DNA of 64,000 nt from the NCBI GenBank assembly GCA_000711775.1, contig ARYC01017644.1:28853-92852 (forward strand), read 5' to 3'. The DNA comes from Oxytricha trifallax. Taxonomy: Eukaryota; Ciliophora; Spirotrichea; Sporadotrichida; Oxytrichidae. The number at the start of each line of letters is the position of its first letter. The stretch's first letter is position 1. The notes below the pieces were generated by a model that saw nothing but the letters and a program-made list of their open reading frames with translations, was not told the origin of the DNA and ran no database searches. Below are positions 47,642 to 59,506 of the stretch, piece by piece. A program made the translations under genes and the position numbers.

Positions 47642-47950
47642 TAAGATTAAATTAAATTTTAGACTATTAATATAATTTCCATAAAACATTAAATTAATCA
47701 AGCTTAACTTGAAGAAAACATTAACATAAGATAAAGATTAATTATTTTCGATTTAAATTGCAAATAATCCTTAAGACGCATATTATATTATAATGTAGAC
47801 TTTGATAATAAGTAAAGATTGATAAATTTATGTTAACACTACACAAAAACCGTCATCATCGACCATGTCTTCGTTCTCTTTGCTAATTTAAGAAGAAGCT
47901 TTTTTTATTACGCATTATAGCTATAGCCCGTGTCAATAAACTCTGGTTTT
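47642..47950. other. Convergent spacer, copy A
   Basis: AT-rich. The reverse strand near 47840-47900 encodes an acidic peptide (EDMVDDDGFCVV) that resembles a C-terminal LC3-interacting motif and could belong to the ATG4-like gene if an unseen frame change exists. Confidence 0.35.
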
Positions 47951-49133
47951 TCATCGTATGCTGTAAAATGAGAGTTTTCTCCGCTAGGATAGACTTTCGA
48001 TTTTGTTTTTAAAGTCTTAGAAATTATTATGATCTCTAATATAGAATTCTATTGCAACACTAGTGCACATTCTGTTTAAAGGCATTTTCTTAAACATAGT
48101 GCAGGGAAAACTTGATTTATACTGATAAAATTGCTCATTAGACTGCAGGTTACAGAAAGGAACGCTTTTTTTGATTAAGTGAGGGTCAAGGTAAATTTAG
48201 TTATTGCTCGAGTCACTTATAAAAATAAAATAAAGGGCACTGTTTTCATTACCACCTGCAATTCCCACGTTGAAAAGTAAAGACTTTTTTCACTCTTGAT
48301 TGGTATTCGGGTTCGATCTAGTTCAAGCCAAGACGTAGAGGAATAACGAAGAAAACACTATTTGTCCAATCCGAAGATTTTTCATGAATCACATCCAAAT
48401 AGATGTTTCCCTTGAGACATACGTGCATAGTGAACTTCTTAACAGGCTAGTAGAATATTTTTAATCTTTTCAAAACAATACTTATAGCTTGGGGCTCATA
48501 CCATTCACCAGGCTTTCTACCAATTTTCAGTCCTTAAAATGCTATATTTTAAATTTAAAATGGACTGAATTGACACTCGCCATTATCCTATAATCTAAAG
48601 CAAAGTTTAAGGAATAATTTGAATGGCTTACAGTCTCAGTAGATTGAGATATTCTTCTCGGTATTCAGTCAATTTATCTATAAAGTCATATTGCAAATTA
48701 TCTTCAAAAATATGCCTCTTCAAAGCTTGAAATAAAAGCATCTAGCTAGTTTTTATCCTACATCCCCATCCTGTATCAGAGTGATAAGTTGAGCAGTCGA
48801 TTGGCATTTCTAGTTAATTTCTGTAATTAAACCAAGTCACACTTTTTAGTGATTGAGTTAATTAATCTTTTATTACAATTCTATCTTTTTTGTTTAGTTT
48901 ATCTTGAAATATGCATTTTTCATGTCAAAGAAATATTATAGATCCTCTTGGATGTTTTTATAATAAGTATGAATACAAAATTATTTGTATTGTTTTAAAT
49001 ATTGAATTCAATGAGATAATTTTATAATAGTAAAACTCAATATCTAGAAGTTCACATTTTTCGCTTTATTTTTAGTAGGAGTAGATGTGGGTGATTCTAT
49101 CTAAAATTCAGTTCCGAAGTAATTAAATTTTAT
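47951..49133 (-). pseudogene. ATG4-like: ATG4-like autophagy cysteine protease (peptidase C54), copy A, start codon lost
   Basis: ATG4 cleaves Atg8/LC3 for lipidation and recycling. Recognisable blocks: KFNYFGTEF near the start, WFNYRN, DTGWGCRIKTSQMLLFQAL with the catalytic Cys (near 48760), GLKIGRKPGEWYEPQAISIV, VIPLRLGLNQIEPEY, GIAGGNENSALYFIFISDSS and IYLDPHLIK with the Asp-x-His pair (near 48190). The start codon is ATA at 49131-49133, whereas the duplicate at 56620 has ATG. IESs split the N-terminal part and were only partly resolved. The C-terminus is uncertain. Confidence 0.85.
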
Positions 49134-49544
49134 TCTATATCTATAAAATAAATTAAAATTCTATTTTTGAGAAAATACATGAACTTACGTAAACTCTTTG
49201 AATATTTCAGACAATAAGAATAAATTTAGTAATTAAAGCAAATTAAATATATATGAAAAATATTTATATTTTATGTAATTTGATTATGTACATAAATAAA
49301 TTCTTAAAAATATTACTATATCAATATATTTATGCTAAATGATTTTCTTTTTTTTATAACTTATGAAATTCAAACGCAAATTCGTTGAATTAAGATTGAT
49401 CATTTACTTTATTAAAATAGAGACTCTAGTGGTTTTACGTTTAATTCACTATCTCAATTCCTAAATTATTCTTGTTACTCTGCTGCAAGGAATAAATTTA
49501 ATTAATGCTTGTTTTAATCATTTAAATATTTATATTGTAATTAT
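49134..49544. other. AT-rich upstream region of ATG4-like copy A
   Basis: No coding frame was seen. It reaches to TBE copy 2 and is repeated at 56621-57029 with scattered differences. Confidence 0.45.
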
Positions 49545-49649
49545 ATTCAAAACCCCAAAACCCCTTAGTGAGGTTTATAAGTGCTTTGATTTGTAGGGTA
49601 TAGTTGGGGTCTTATTGGGGTTAGTAGAGAAAACGCAAATTTTATGTGA

Positions 49650-51118
49650 ATTTAATGAGTATTAGTGTACTTAATTCAAACAAATTTTATCTGCTTATCT
49701 TTGTGATACCTCTTGAATTTAGCAGTGTGTAGTGCTCTATTATATCATCCGATGATTATCTTGGGTATGCTTGAGCTTTTACGATGACCATCTCAACTAT
49801 CTTCTTAATTTCATTGCATATTTCATCTTGTTAAATATGTTTAGCAGCCAAACTTATTGATTATTTCTCATGTTTTGTTCCAAAGTATGACATACTTTTC
49901 ATATCGCACTCTAAGATAATTGCAGCTACCGCGCAAACATCCCATTAGACAGAGCAATTTGTCCATTTCTCTCTTATTGGAAGTATCTTGGAGTGCCTAA
50001 AACCTTAGCTAAAGTCACTATCTCTTGTCTTATTGCTCTATTGAAATCTATGACTACCACTATAAATGGCAGAGATTTAGCATTACATGTTCTGGCTTCA
50101 AATCTCTATGAACATACCCTAGATCATGGAGCTCTTTCACACCCTTAGTCATATCTGTGAGTATCTCATTCAAATCATCAGGATATCTATTATGGTAGAG
50201 ATACTCTCTTAGAGTCATTTCAAACTTCTTGAGTCTCAAAGCAATAAAACCATGACCAAGTATAACTCCGTCGAGCTTAGCTAAGTTCTTGCATTATCTT
50301 TTCTAAGCCTCTCTTAATACTATGTATTCATTTGCAAACTCATTTTAATATTGCTCGTTCTTAATGAGATACTTGAATGGATATACCTTGTAAGCGAATT
50401 CATCAACAACTTATAGTTTTACCTTGTTAGGTACATCAATATTCAAATAGTTCTCAATACAGCTGCTTATGTCGACTGCATTTAATGCAGTTATATACAT
50501 TGCTCTTTCTTATAAAAATTTTATATACATGCCATTTGCTGGTTGGTTCATTACCTCCAATCTCTTCTATCTCTTTAGTCTTTCCTACTGTTCTTTTTAT
50601 GACTCAAGAGAGTTATTTTTTCTTTAAAGAGGGAAAAGCTTTTAAGTTTCCTCATATTTAATCAGGAATTCGCTTAAATGATGCTTTTGCATATGCCTCT
50701 TTACTTTAGCTGAGTGAGTATAAGACTTCAAGCATGTTGTGCACTAGTATCTACCATAAACTTTATCATGCTTAAAGTAGATCTTAGCTGTCCAAGAGTG
50801 TACCTCTTTTATATGCCTCTTCAAGCTAGATTCAGTTGAGAAGAAATTTTAGCAGTCTTCACAATAAAATGTTTTAATTTTTCAATTGCTTGCTGTTCCT
50901 TATCTTCCTCAACCAATTCAACTTATGTTTAAACTCCCATCTCTGCACTCTTCTTCTTGCTTTAAACTTAAATTTTAAAGACCTCAGCTTCAAACTCTAG
51001 AGCTCTTAGCAACCTCCTTTTCAATACAAATTCCTTCTGGTTTCTTGGAGGAGCCAAAGTTGAGCAATGATTAACCTGTTCCAATAGAAACTGCCTTACG
51101 ATTTAAGTTAGCCACAAT
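49650..51118 (-). pseudogene. TBE zinc-finger/kinase ORF, copy 2
   Basis: Fingers near 50685-50875 (FYCEDCQNFFSTESSLKRHI; YQCTTCLKSYTHSAKVKRHM), kinase catalytic loop near 50085-50115. The start codon equivalent at 51116-51118 is ATT, as in copy 1. Single-base indels near 49980 and 50070 break the kinase frame relative to copy 1. Confidence 0.82.
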
Positions 51119-51308
51119 GTTTAAATTCAAATTTAAATTTCTATTATTAATAAGCAATAACTTCCCAAGCTAAAGTATAGTAAAGCTGGAGTTTACCCTG
51201 CAGCAATAATGGTTGATTTTGAAGTGTTAGACATCATATTTATGCTCAGTTTATAACTATAAATTTTCAAATTTTATGCTTAATATTTTAAATATTGGTA
51301 TTAACTTA

Positions 51309-51510
51309 GAAAAAATTCAGGTTGGTACTGGTACCAATTAGGTTTTGAACCATTTTGGAACTTTTCCATTAAAACCTCATTAGTTTAAAACTAGGTACTA
51401 ATTAAGTTTTGGTACTATTAAATTGGTACCAATTAAAATTAAACGGAATTAGTACCAGTACTAATTAAATTTAAACAAATTTAGTACTAATTTAATGGAA
51501 CTAAATTGAT
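51309..51510. promoter_or_regulatory. TBE copy 2 GGTACC/GGTACT repeat region
   Basis: Same iterated words as copy 1, between the divergent zinc-finger/kinase and 22-kDa ORFs; role inferred. Confidence 0.45.
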
Positions 51511-51684
51511 AAAAATGGAGCTCAATCTCTGCAGTTTGTTACAGCTTCTGCAAACTTTCTCCACGTATCTTTGCAGGGTTGACCTCCTATAAGATGCCCA
51601 TATTTAATAGTAAGATTTTAAAGGATAGAATACAGAAGTCTATAAATTACAATTTGAAATTCATTAATAGGAAGAGGAACAAAG

Positions 51685-52476
51685 AAGGAATCACTCAATG
51701 ATCAAATGAAAAGAGTCGAGGCTCAAGAAATGATATCAAGATTCAGAAGTAAGGAATATCTCTATTGAAACCTAACTTTACATGGTAAGATAACTTGATG
51801 ACTATTAACATATTATACAGTTGGATTTTTCCTTCCAACGATGGAAGGTACCAAAATTTCATTCTTGTAAGCAATACTTTGTGAGGAGATGAAAGCTTTT
51901 AAAAATAAAGAGATTAAACTAATAGAAATTGCTAACTACCCTGAGATTTCAGTCACTAATCTTTATGAGGATGCCATGTAAGATGAGGAAGCGGTAGTTT
52001 ACCTTCCTACCAAGAAACAACTCTCTAATAAACTACCAGAGATAAAACTTTTTCTTTGCTGTTCTTTATACAATAAAAGAGGAGTATCTCAGAGAAATAA
52101 TTGAAGAAGCTCTTAAGAAACGATATTCTATCTCTCCTAAAGACTAGAAAAAACAAGGCATTCTAATAAGCTCAGCTTGGTTAGAGGAACTTAAGAAGCA
52201 TCCTTAACTTTCAAGCAAGCTTTGACATATAACTTTGTAGGAAAATCTGGCACTGGTATATATCTTATGAAAAAGCAAGCAAAGGTTCACAGAAAAAGAA
52301 AGTCGCAGACAATTCATGAGGTGAGCAAGAGGCTTTATAAAGATGTCTAAAAAACAGATGATATGAACATAGATTCAGGAGCTGGCACTAAGAGAAGAAA
52401 TATGGGCCCAAGCAATTCATAAGAAGAGGAGAAGAAAGTGAAGCCAAACCCCTTTATGGGATAATTTAAAATGTGA
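51685..52476 (+). pseudogene. TBE '22-kDa' ORF, copy 2
   Basis: The start equivalent at 51685-51687 is AAG, as in copy 1. The intron is retained near 51785. A TGA (CTATTGAAACC) is present before the intron where other copies read CTATCGATACC, so the ORF is broken early. The rest is almost identical to copy 1. Confidence 0.75.
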
Positions 52477-52482
52477 ACTTAT

Positions 52483-53949
52483 TCATTCATTTAAATCTAA
52501 AACTTATTTATAAACATTCATTCTTCCATCTCTCGCACAAACTGTTGTCTTATCTATGCTTACTCTCTTGCAGCTACTCTGAATCAAGTCTACTGTATCG
52601 ATGGGCAAGTCATGCATAAGATGATACAGCAGCAGCTTCTTGTAGTGAGTCTTGATTTAACTCCAGTAGAATTCAATTCCATTAAATTATGGCCTATAAG
52701 CAACGTTGTATACAGGAGTTATGTTTAGCTCTTCATAAGCTTTCTTAGACTCTTTAGTCTTATGAACTGAGAAGTTATCAACAAACAGGAGATCTCTTGG
52801 TTACTATACTTCTCTCTGAGCTTATGTAGGAACTATATATACTACTCTCGCTTAATAGAGCGAGGGAGAATAAAATAACTCTCTAAGCCTGAATCTTCAC
52901 TTATACCAGCTAAAATTGCATGGGTGACTACCTTCACTTTTTAATCATAGACTTCTATATTATCATGCTTCTTATACCAAGACTTATTAATAAATGTGTT
53001 GAAGGTTAATACAGCTTCATCAGCGTGATTGAACTTGATGTTATTAGTAATGGCTCTCTGCATTTAATTATATATAAAATTTAAATTATTACTATAAAAT
53101 GGCACTGTAAAATTAATCACTTATTGTAGGAATACATTCGAAATTGGGAAATTAATTTAAATTAAATTAATAATAAATCAAAATCTTGGCAGTTAAAGTT
53201 GGCCAATTAAACGATCTTGGGCTCATTCGATAGAGAATTCAAAATTAGCTGGACTTTACTAATGGCGGTACTATTTTATCACATCCCTGGAGCGAGATAA
53301 CTCGACTTTAATTAAACCCTCTAAATTCATTAAATTATACCCTCACATCAAAGTCGAGTTATCTCGCTCCAGGGATGCGATAAAATAGTACTGCCAATAG
53401 TAAAGTCCAGCTAATTTTGAATTCTCTATCGAATAAGCCCAAGATCGTTTAAATTGGGCAACTTTAACAGCCAAGATTTTGATTTATTATTAATTTAATT
53501 TAAATTAATTTCCCAATTTCGAATGTATTCCTACAATACTTCACTCTATTGACTGTCTTGAATGTAATGCCATTTCTATGTCTATAGTTTATGAAAAGAT
53601 ATGCATGTCAGGAAACTTGCGATGAAACATCACAGCTCGCTAGTCAAATGGAAAATGTGCCCAATACTTTAAAGTCTTAGAGTCACAGAGGTAGTCAATA
53701 TGGTTCTGAGTGAATTTTTATTTTCTTACTGGATGTTTTCAAGTACCAGAATTAAAATGCTAAACAGCTAACATGCAGTGATACTAACAGTAGAGGCACT
53801 CTTGTGTAAAAGCTTTGCTATAGCTGCATAATTCAATACCAGTTTGACTTAATCTATATTAATAATCGTACCATACCTAAGCTAAAGCAGTAATTCTTAA
53901 TATTTTTCATCATTAATATACCCTAAATTTCGCTTATTTTATTTCTCAT
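52483..53949 (-). pseudogene. TBE transposase, copy 2, disrupted by a MITE
   Basis: ATG 53949, TGA 52483-52485. Same DDE residues, the same in-frame TGA and the same MITE as copy 1. Small differences include a 2-bp deletion near 52787 (AACAGGAGATCTC against AACAGGATGATCTC). Confidence 0.88.
53124..53536. mobile_element. Palindromic MITE, TBE copy 2
   Basis: Same element and same insertion site as 45598-46012, with TA at 53122-53123 and 53537-53538. It was inherited by duplication, not inserted independently. Confidence 0.92.
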
Positions 53950-54412
53950 TTTGCAAATTGGCCTAATTTCTTCACTAACCCCAATAAGACCCCAACTATA
54001 CCCTACAAATCAAAGCATTTATAAACCTCACTATGGGGTTTTGATTACGGTTAATTTATATAAAATATAAATTATATTTAGAAAATAGATACCTAAATAA
54101 TTGTCTTGTATTAATTCTATTTTTGGGAATATCTACTAAATATGCTAAGAATTTGCCATTTATTCATTATTGCTTAATAAATCTTGTAATAATCAAATTT
54201 TTTAGGAGTATTCTTGTAATATTTTAATTTTTCAAGTTGAAAATCTTCTTGACTTTCCATTTATTATAATTTTACTTTATTATTTACAGTTTCCAATTAT
54301 AAGATTTAAAAATTCAATTTACAAAAATAAATATTTAAAATAATGTTAAAATAAGGCTTAATTATGAATTAAATTATAGTAATTAAAAATATATTTAATA
54401 ATTGCAAATATT

Positions 54413-55153
54413 ATGAAAACTGAATAATAAAACAACTCAAAGGACATTTAATCATGTAAACATTGTGTTAGACATTTAACCTCGCATTTTGACTGCTGGG
54501 CTGAGATGTGAAGCAACTCTTAGAATAGTATTAAGAGGATTATGAGGAAGAAGGAGAGAGCGAAAAAATAATAAAAAATGCATTAAATAAAATGGATAAA
54601 GCATTAAAGAAGGCAAACAGGCATTTTTTGAAAATGGAAAAAGAGAAGGATTAATAAATATCAGCTACAATGGCAGAGGATGTTGGAATAGTGGAATATA
54701 ACAATACAAAACCCAATCCTCTCAATACTATTTCATCTTAGGATTCATAATGGTCTTTACTATCCAATAAAATTGATTAAAATTGAGCTCTTTTCAAAGA
54801 AGTAGTTTAAATAATGACTAATTATTTTAATAGGAAAAATATATAGATAGATACTACGAATTTTGAAAAATCTGTCAAAAAATTTAATAAGTAAGGAAGG
54901 CAAATTAGTAGAAGATCATTGGATTTGAGGGAAGCAATAAATAATACATTAAGAATAAGTCAAAAGATCTAAGGAAGAATTGAACCAAGAATAATAAATA
55001 GTTAGTCAGGAATATTAAGCCATAAGTCGCAAATTAAAGAAAATAAAGAGCAAAATTTAAAGGAGAAATAGTCAAGGTAAATAACTGGATTCATTTGAAT
55101 TTAAACTAAAGGAGTTTGAAGAAGAAACAAATAAGAGAACTAGAAAAAAATGA
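54413..55153 (+). CDS. Hypothetical small coiled-coil protein, copy A'
   Basis: No difference seen by eye from the copy at 46891-47641, including the apparent frame change after the Cys/His cluster. A lesion shared by both copies means either that it is a real IES or intron I failed to place, or that it predates the duplication. Confidence 0.5.
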
Positions 55154-55472
55154 TTTATATATATAAGATTAAATTAAATTTTAGACTATTAATATAATTT
55201 CCATAAAACATTAAATTAATCAAGCTTAACTTGAAGAAAACATTAACATAAGATAAAGATTAATTATTTTCGATTTAAATTGCAAATAATCCTTAAGACG
55301 CATATTATATTATAATGTAGACTTTGATAATAAGTAAAGATTGATAAATTTATGTTAACACTACACAAAAACCGTCATCATCGACCATGTCTTCGTTCTC
55401 TTTGCTAATTTAAGAAGAAGCTTTTTTTATTACGCATTATAGCTATAGCCCGTGTCAATAAACTCTGGTTTT
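55154..55472. other. Convergent spacer, copy A'
   Basis: AT-rich, same as 47642-47950, including the reverse-strand acidic EDMVDDDGFCVV peptide. Confidence 0.35.
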
Positions 55473-56620
55473 TCATCGTATGCTGTAAAATGAGAGTTTT
55501 CTCCGCTAGGATAGACTTTCGATTTTGTTTTTAAAGTCTTAGAAATTATTATGATCTCTAATATAGAATTCTATTGCAACACTAGTGCACATTCTGTTTA
55601 AAGGCATTTTCTTAAACATAGTGCAGGGAAAACTTGATTTATACTGATAAAATTGCTCATTAGACTGCAGGTTACAGAAAGGAACGCTTTTTTTGATTAA
55701 GTGAGGGTCAAGGTAAATTTAGTTATTGCTCGAGTCACTTATAAAAATAAAATAAAGGGCACTGTTTTCATTACCACCTGCAATTCCCACGTTGAAAAGT
55801 AAAGACTTTTTTCACTCTTGATTGGTATTCGGGTTCGATCTAGTTCAAGCCAAGACGTAGAGGAATAACGAAGAAAACACTATTTGTCCAATCCGAAAAT
55901 TTTTCATGAGTCACATCCAAATAGATGTTTCCCTCGAGACAAACGTGCATAGTGAACTTCTTAACAGGCTTGTAGAATTTTTTTAATCTTTTCAAAACAA
56001 TACTTATAGCTAGGGGCCCATAACAGTCACCAGGCTTTCTACCAATTTTCAGTCCTTAAAATGGACTGAATTGACACTCGCCATTATCCTAGAATCTAAT
56101 GCAAAGCTTAAGGAATAATTTGAATGGCTTAAAGTCTCAGTAGATTGAGATATTCTTCTCGGTATTCAGTCTATTTCTCTATAAAGTCATATTGCAAATT
56201 ATCTTCAAAATTATGCCTCTTCAAAGCTTGAAATAAATGCATCTAGCTAGTTTTTTTCATACATCCCCATCCTGAATCTGAGTGATAAGTTGAGCAGCCG
56301 AGTGGCATTTCTAATTAATTTCTGTAATTGAACCAAGTCACACTTTTTAGTGATTGAGTTAATTAATCTATCTTTTTTGTTTAGTTTATCTTGAATTATG
56401 TATTTTTCATGTAAAAGAAATATTATAGATCCTCTTGGATTTTTTTATAATAAGTATGAATACAAAATTATTTCTATTGTTTTAAATATTAAATTCAATG
56501 AGATAATTTTATAATAGTAAAACTTAAAATCTAGAAGTTCACATTTTTCGCTTTATTTTTAGTAGGAGTAGATGTGGGTGATTTTATCTCAAATTCACTA
56601 CCGAAGTAATTAAATTTCAT
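55473..56620 (-). CDS. ATG4-like: ATG4-like autophagy cysteine protease (peptidase C54), copy A'
   Basis: ATG 56620 starts MKFNYFGSEFEIKSPTSTPT, an intact start. A likely second MDS encodes RGSIIFLLHEKYIIQDKL, resembling the beta strand before the ATG4 core. Then TWFNYRNQLEMPLG, DSGWGCMKKTSQMHLFQALK with the catalytic Cys, GLKIGRKPGD, VIPLRLGLNQIEPEY, GIAGGNENSALYF and IYLDPHLIK. The WY pair after KPG is changed to CY, and one residue after the catalytic Cys is missing compared with copy A. At least one IES lies between about 56400 and 56560. The protein would act in the cytosol on Atg8. The C-terminal frame end at 55473 is tentative. Confidence 0.85.
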
Positions 56621-57029
56621 TCTATATCTATAAAATAAATTATAAGTATTTTTGAAAAAATACATGAAATTACGTAAACTCTTTAAATATTTCAGACAAT
56701 AAGAATAAATTTAGTAATTAAAGCAAATTAAATATATATGAAAAATATTTATATTTTATGTAATTTGACTATGTACATAAATAAATTCTTAAAAATATTA
56801 CTATATTAATATATTTATACTAAATGACTTTCTTTTTTTTATAACTTATGAAATTCAAACGCAAATTCGTTGAATTAAGATTGATCATTTACTTTATTAA
56901 AATAGAGACTCTAGTGGTTTTACGTTTAATTCACTATCTCAATTCCTAAATTATTCTTGTTACTCTGGTGCAATGAATAAATTTAATTAATGCTTGTTTT
57001 AATCATTTGTATATTTATATTGTAATTAT
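56621..57029. other. AT-rich upstream region of ATG4-like copy A'
   Basis: Counterpart of 49134-49544; nothing coding seen. Confidence 0.45.
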
Positions 57030-57149
57030 ATTCAAAAAGCCAAAACCCCTTTGTGAGGTTTATAAGTGCTTTGATTTGTAGGGTATAATTGGGGTTAGAA
57101 GAGAAAACGCAGGTTTTATGTGAATTTAATGAATATTTAATGAGCACTA

Positions 57150-58168
57150 CATTTTCTGGCTTCAAATCTCTATGAACATACCCTAGATCATGGAGCTCTT
57201 TTACACCCTTAGTCATTTCTGTGAGTATCTCATTCAAATCATTAGGATATCTATTATGATAGAGATACTCTCTTAGAGTCATTTCAAACTTCTTAAGTCT
57301 CAAAGCAATAAAACCATGACCAAGTATAACTCCGTCGAGCTTAGCTAAGTTCTTGCATTATCTTTTCTAAGCCTCTCTCAATACTATGTATTCATTTGCA
57401 AACTCATTTTAATATTGCTCGTTCTTAATGAGATACTTGAATGGATATACCTTGTAAGCGAATTCATCAACAACTTATAGTTTTACCTTGTTAGGTACAT
57501 AAATATTCAAATAGTTCTCAATACAGCTGCTTATGTCGACTGCATTTAATGCAGTTATATACTTTGCTCTCTCTTGTAAGCATTCTATATACATGCCATT
57601 TGCTGGTTGGTTCATTGATTCCAATCGCTTCTATCTCTTTAAGCTCTCCTACTGTTCTTTTATGACTCAAAAGAGTTATTTTTTCTTTTAGCAGGTACAA
57701 GCTTTTAAGTTTCCTCATCTTTAATCAGGAATTCGCTTAAATGATGCTTTTGCATAGTCTCTTTACTTTGGCTGAGTGAGTATAAGAGTGCACTAGTATT
57801 TACCATATACTTTATCATGCTTAAAGTAGATCTTAGCTCTCCCAGAGTGTACCTCTTTTATATGCCTCTTCAAGCTAGACTCAGTTGAGAAGAAATTTTA
57901 GCAGTCTTCACATTAAAATGTTTTAATTTTTTATATTGGTTGCTGTTCCTTATCTTCCTCAACCAATTCAACTTATGTTTAAACTACCATCTCAGCACTC
58001 TACTTCTTGTTCTAAACTTAAATTTTAAAGACCTCAGCTTCAAACTCTAGAGCTCTTAGCTCAACCTCCTTTTCAATACAAATTCCTTCTGGTTTCTTGG
58101 AGGAGCCAAAGTTGAGCAATGATTAGCATGTTCAAAAAGAAACTGCCACGATTCAAGTTAGCCGCCAT
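57150..58168 (-). pseudogene. TBE zinc-finger/kinase ORF, copy 3, kinase truncated
   Basis: ATG 58168 (MAANLNR). Two C2H2 fingers are near 57780-57930 (the second damaged by a deletion near 57790). The kinase retains VHRDLKPENVVL and is then cut by the deletion and runs straight into the terminal repeat. Confidence 0.82.
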
Positions 58169-58369
58169 GTTTAGATTCAAATTTAAATTTCTATTACTAA
58201 TGAGCAATAACTTCCAAAGCTAAAGTATAGTTGAGCAGGAGTTTACCCCCTGCAGCAATAATGGTTGATTTTGAAGTGTAAGACATCATATTTATGCTCA
58301 GTTTATAACTATAAATTTCCAAATTTTATGCTTAATATTTTAAATATTGGTATTAACTTAGAAAAAATT

Positions 58370-58530
58370 CAGGTTGGTACTTGTACCAATTAGGTTTTGA
58401 ACCATTTTGGAACTTTTCCATTAAAACCTCAAAATTAAAACTAGACACTAATTAAGTTATGGTACTAATATAATTGTACTAATTAAAATTAAACGGAATT
58501 AGTACAATTTAAGTACTAATTTAATGGAAC
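58370..58530. promoter_or_regulatory. TBE copy 3 GGTACC/GGTACT repeat region
   Basis: Shorter version of the same zone, with several units lost or mutated. Confidence 0.4.
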
Positions 58531-58712
58531 TAAATTGATAAAAAAAGAGCTCAATCTCTTCAGTTTGTTACAGCTTCTGTAAACTTTCTCCACGTATCTT
58601 TACAGGGTTGACCTCCTATTAGATGCCCATATTTAATAGTAAGATTTTAAACATAGGATCCAGAAGTCTATAAATTAAAACATGAAATTCATTAATAGGA
58701 AGAGGAACAAAG

Positions 58713-59500
58713 ATGGAATCACTCAATGATCAAATGAAAAGAGTCGAGGCTCAAGAAATGATTCAAGATTCAGAAGTAAGGAAGATCTCTATCGATACCT
58801 AACTTTACATGGTAAGATAACTTGACGACTATTAACATATTAAACAGTTGGATTATTCCTTCCAACGATGGAAGGTACCAAATTTTCATTCTTGAAAGCA
58901 ATACTTTGTGAGGAGAAGAAAGCTTTTAAAAATAAAGAGATTAAACTGATTGAAATTGCTAACTACCCTGAGATTTCAGTCACTAATCTTTATGAGGATG
59001 CCATGTAAGATGAAGAAGTGGTAGTTTACCTTCCTACCATGAAATAACTCTCTAATAATCTACCAGAGAGGAATTTTCTTTTGGTGTTCTTGGTACAATT
59101 AAAGAGGAGTATCTCAGAGAAATAATTGAATAAGCACATAAGAAACGATATTCTATCTCTCCTAAAGACTAGAAAAACAAGGCATTCTAATAAGCTCAGC
59201 TTGGCTAGAGGAACTTAAGAAGCATCCTTATCTTTCAAGGAAGCTTTGACATATAACTTTGTAGGAAAATCTGGCACTAGTATATATCTTATGAAAGAGC
59301 ATGCAAAGGTTCACAGAGAAAGAAAATCGCAGACAATTCACGAGTTGAGCAAGAGGCTTTATAACGATGTCTAAAAACCAGATGATATGAACATAGATTC
59401 AGGAGCTTGCATTAAGAGAAGAAATATGGGCATAAGCAAGCCATAAGAAGAGGAGAAGAAACAGAAGGCAAACCCCTTTATGGGATAATTTAAAATGTGA
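58713..59500 (+). pseudogene. TBE '22-kDa' ORF, copy 3
   Basis: ATG 58713 is intact (MESLNDQMKRVEAQEM). A 2-base deletion at about 58762 (GATTCAAG against GATATCAAG) and a change near 59075 disturb the frame. The intron with GT-AG ends is retained, and the C-terminus NPFMGQFKM is present. Confidence 0.75.
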
Positions 59501-59506
59501 TCTTAA

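Larger units (their letters stand above)
46522..49547. repeat. Duplicated spacer, copy A (flanking gene block)
   Basis: The 3-kb block between TBE copies 1 and 2 recurs between copies 2 and 3 (54044-57032). By eye the first 1.85 kb is identical or nearly so, and the rest differs by scattered substitutions and indels. It carries a plus-strand coiled-coil gene and a minus-strand ATG4-like gene. Confidence 0.92.
49548..54043. mobile_element. TBE: TBE-type transposon, copy 2 (probable crossover hybrid)
   Basis: The left end is the canonical 17-bp CAAAACCCCAAAACCCC, and the right end matches copy 1. ATT flanks both sides (49545-49547, 54044-54046). The left 1.45 kb shares diagnostic bases with copy 3, and the rest, including the MITE and both lost start codons, matches copy 1. 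Same gene order as copy 1. Confidence 0.95.
54044..57032. repeat. Duplicated spacer, copy A'
   Basis: Second copy of the 46522-49547 block, between TBE copies 2 and 3. It carries the same two genes. It differs by a 25-bp-class deletion near 56058 and by many substitutions after about 55898. Confidence 0.92.
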
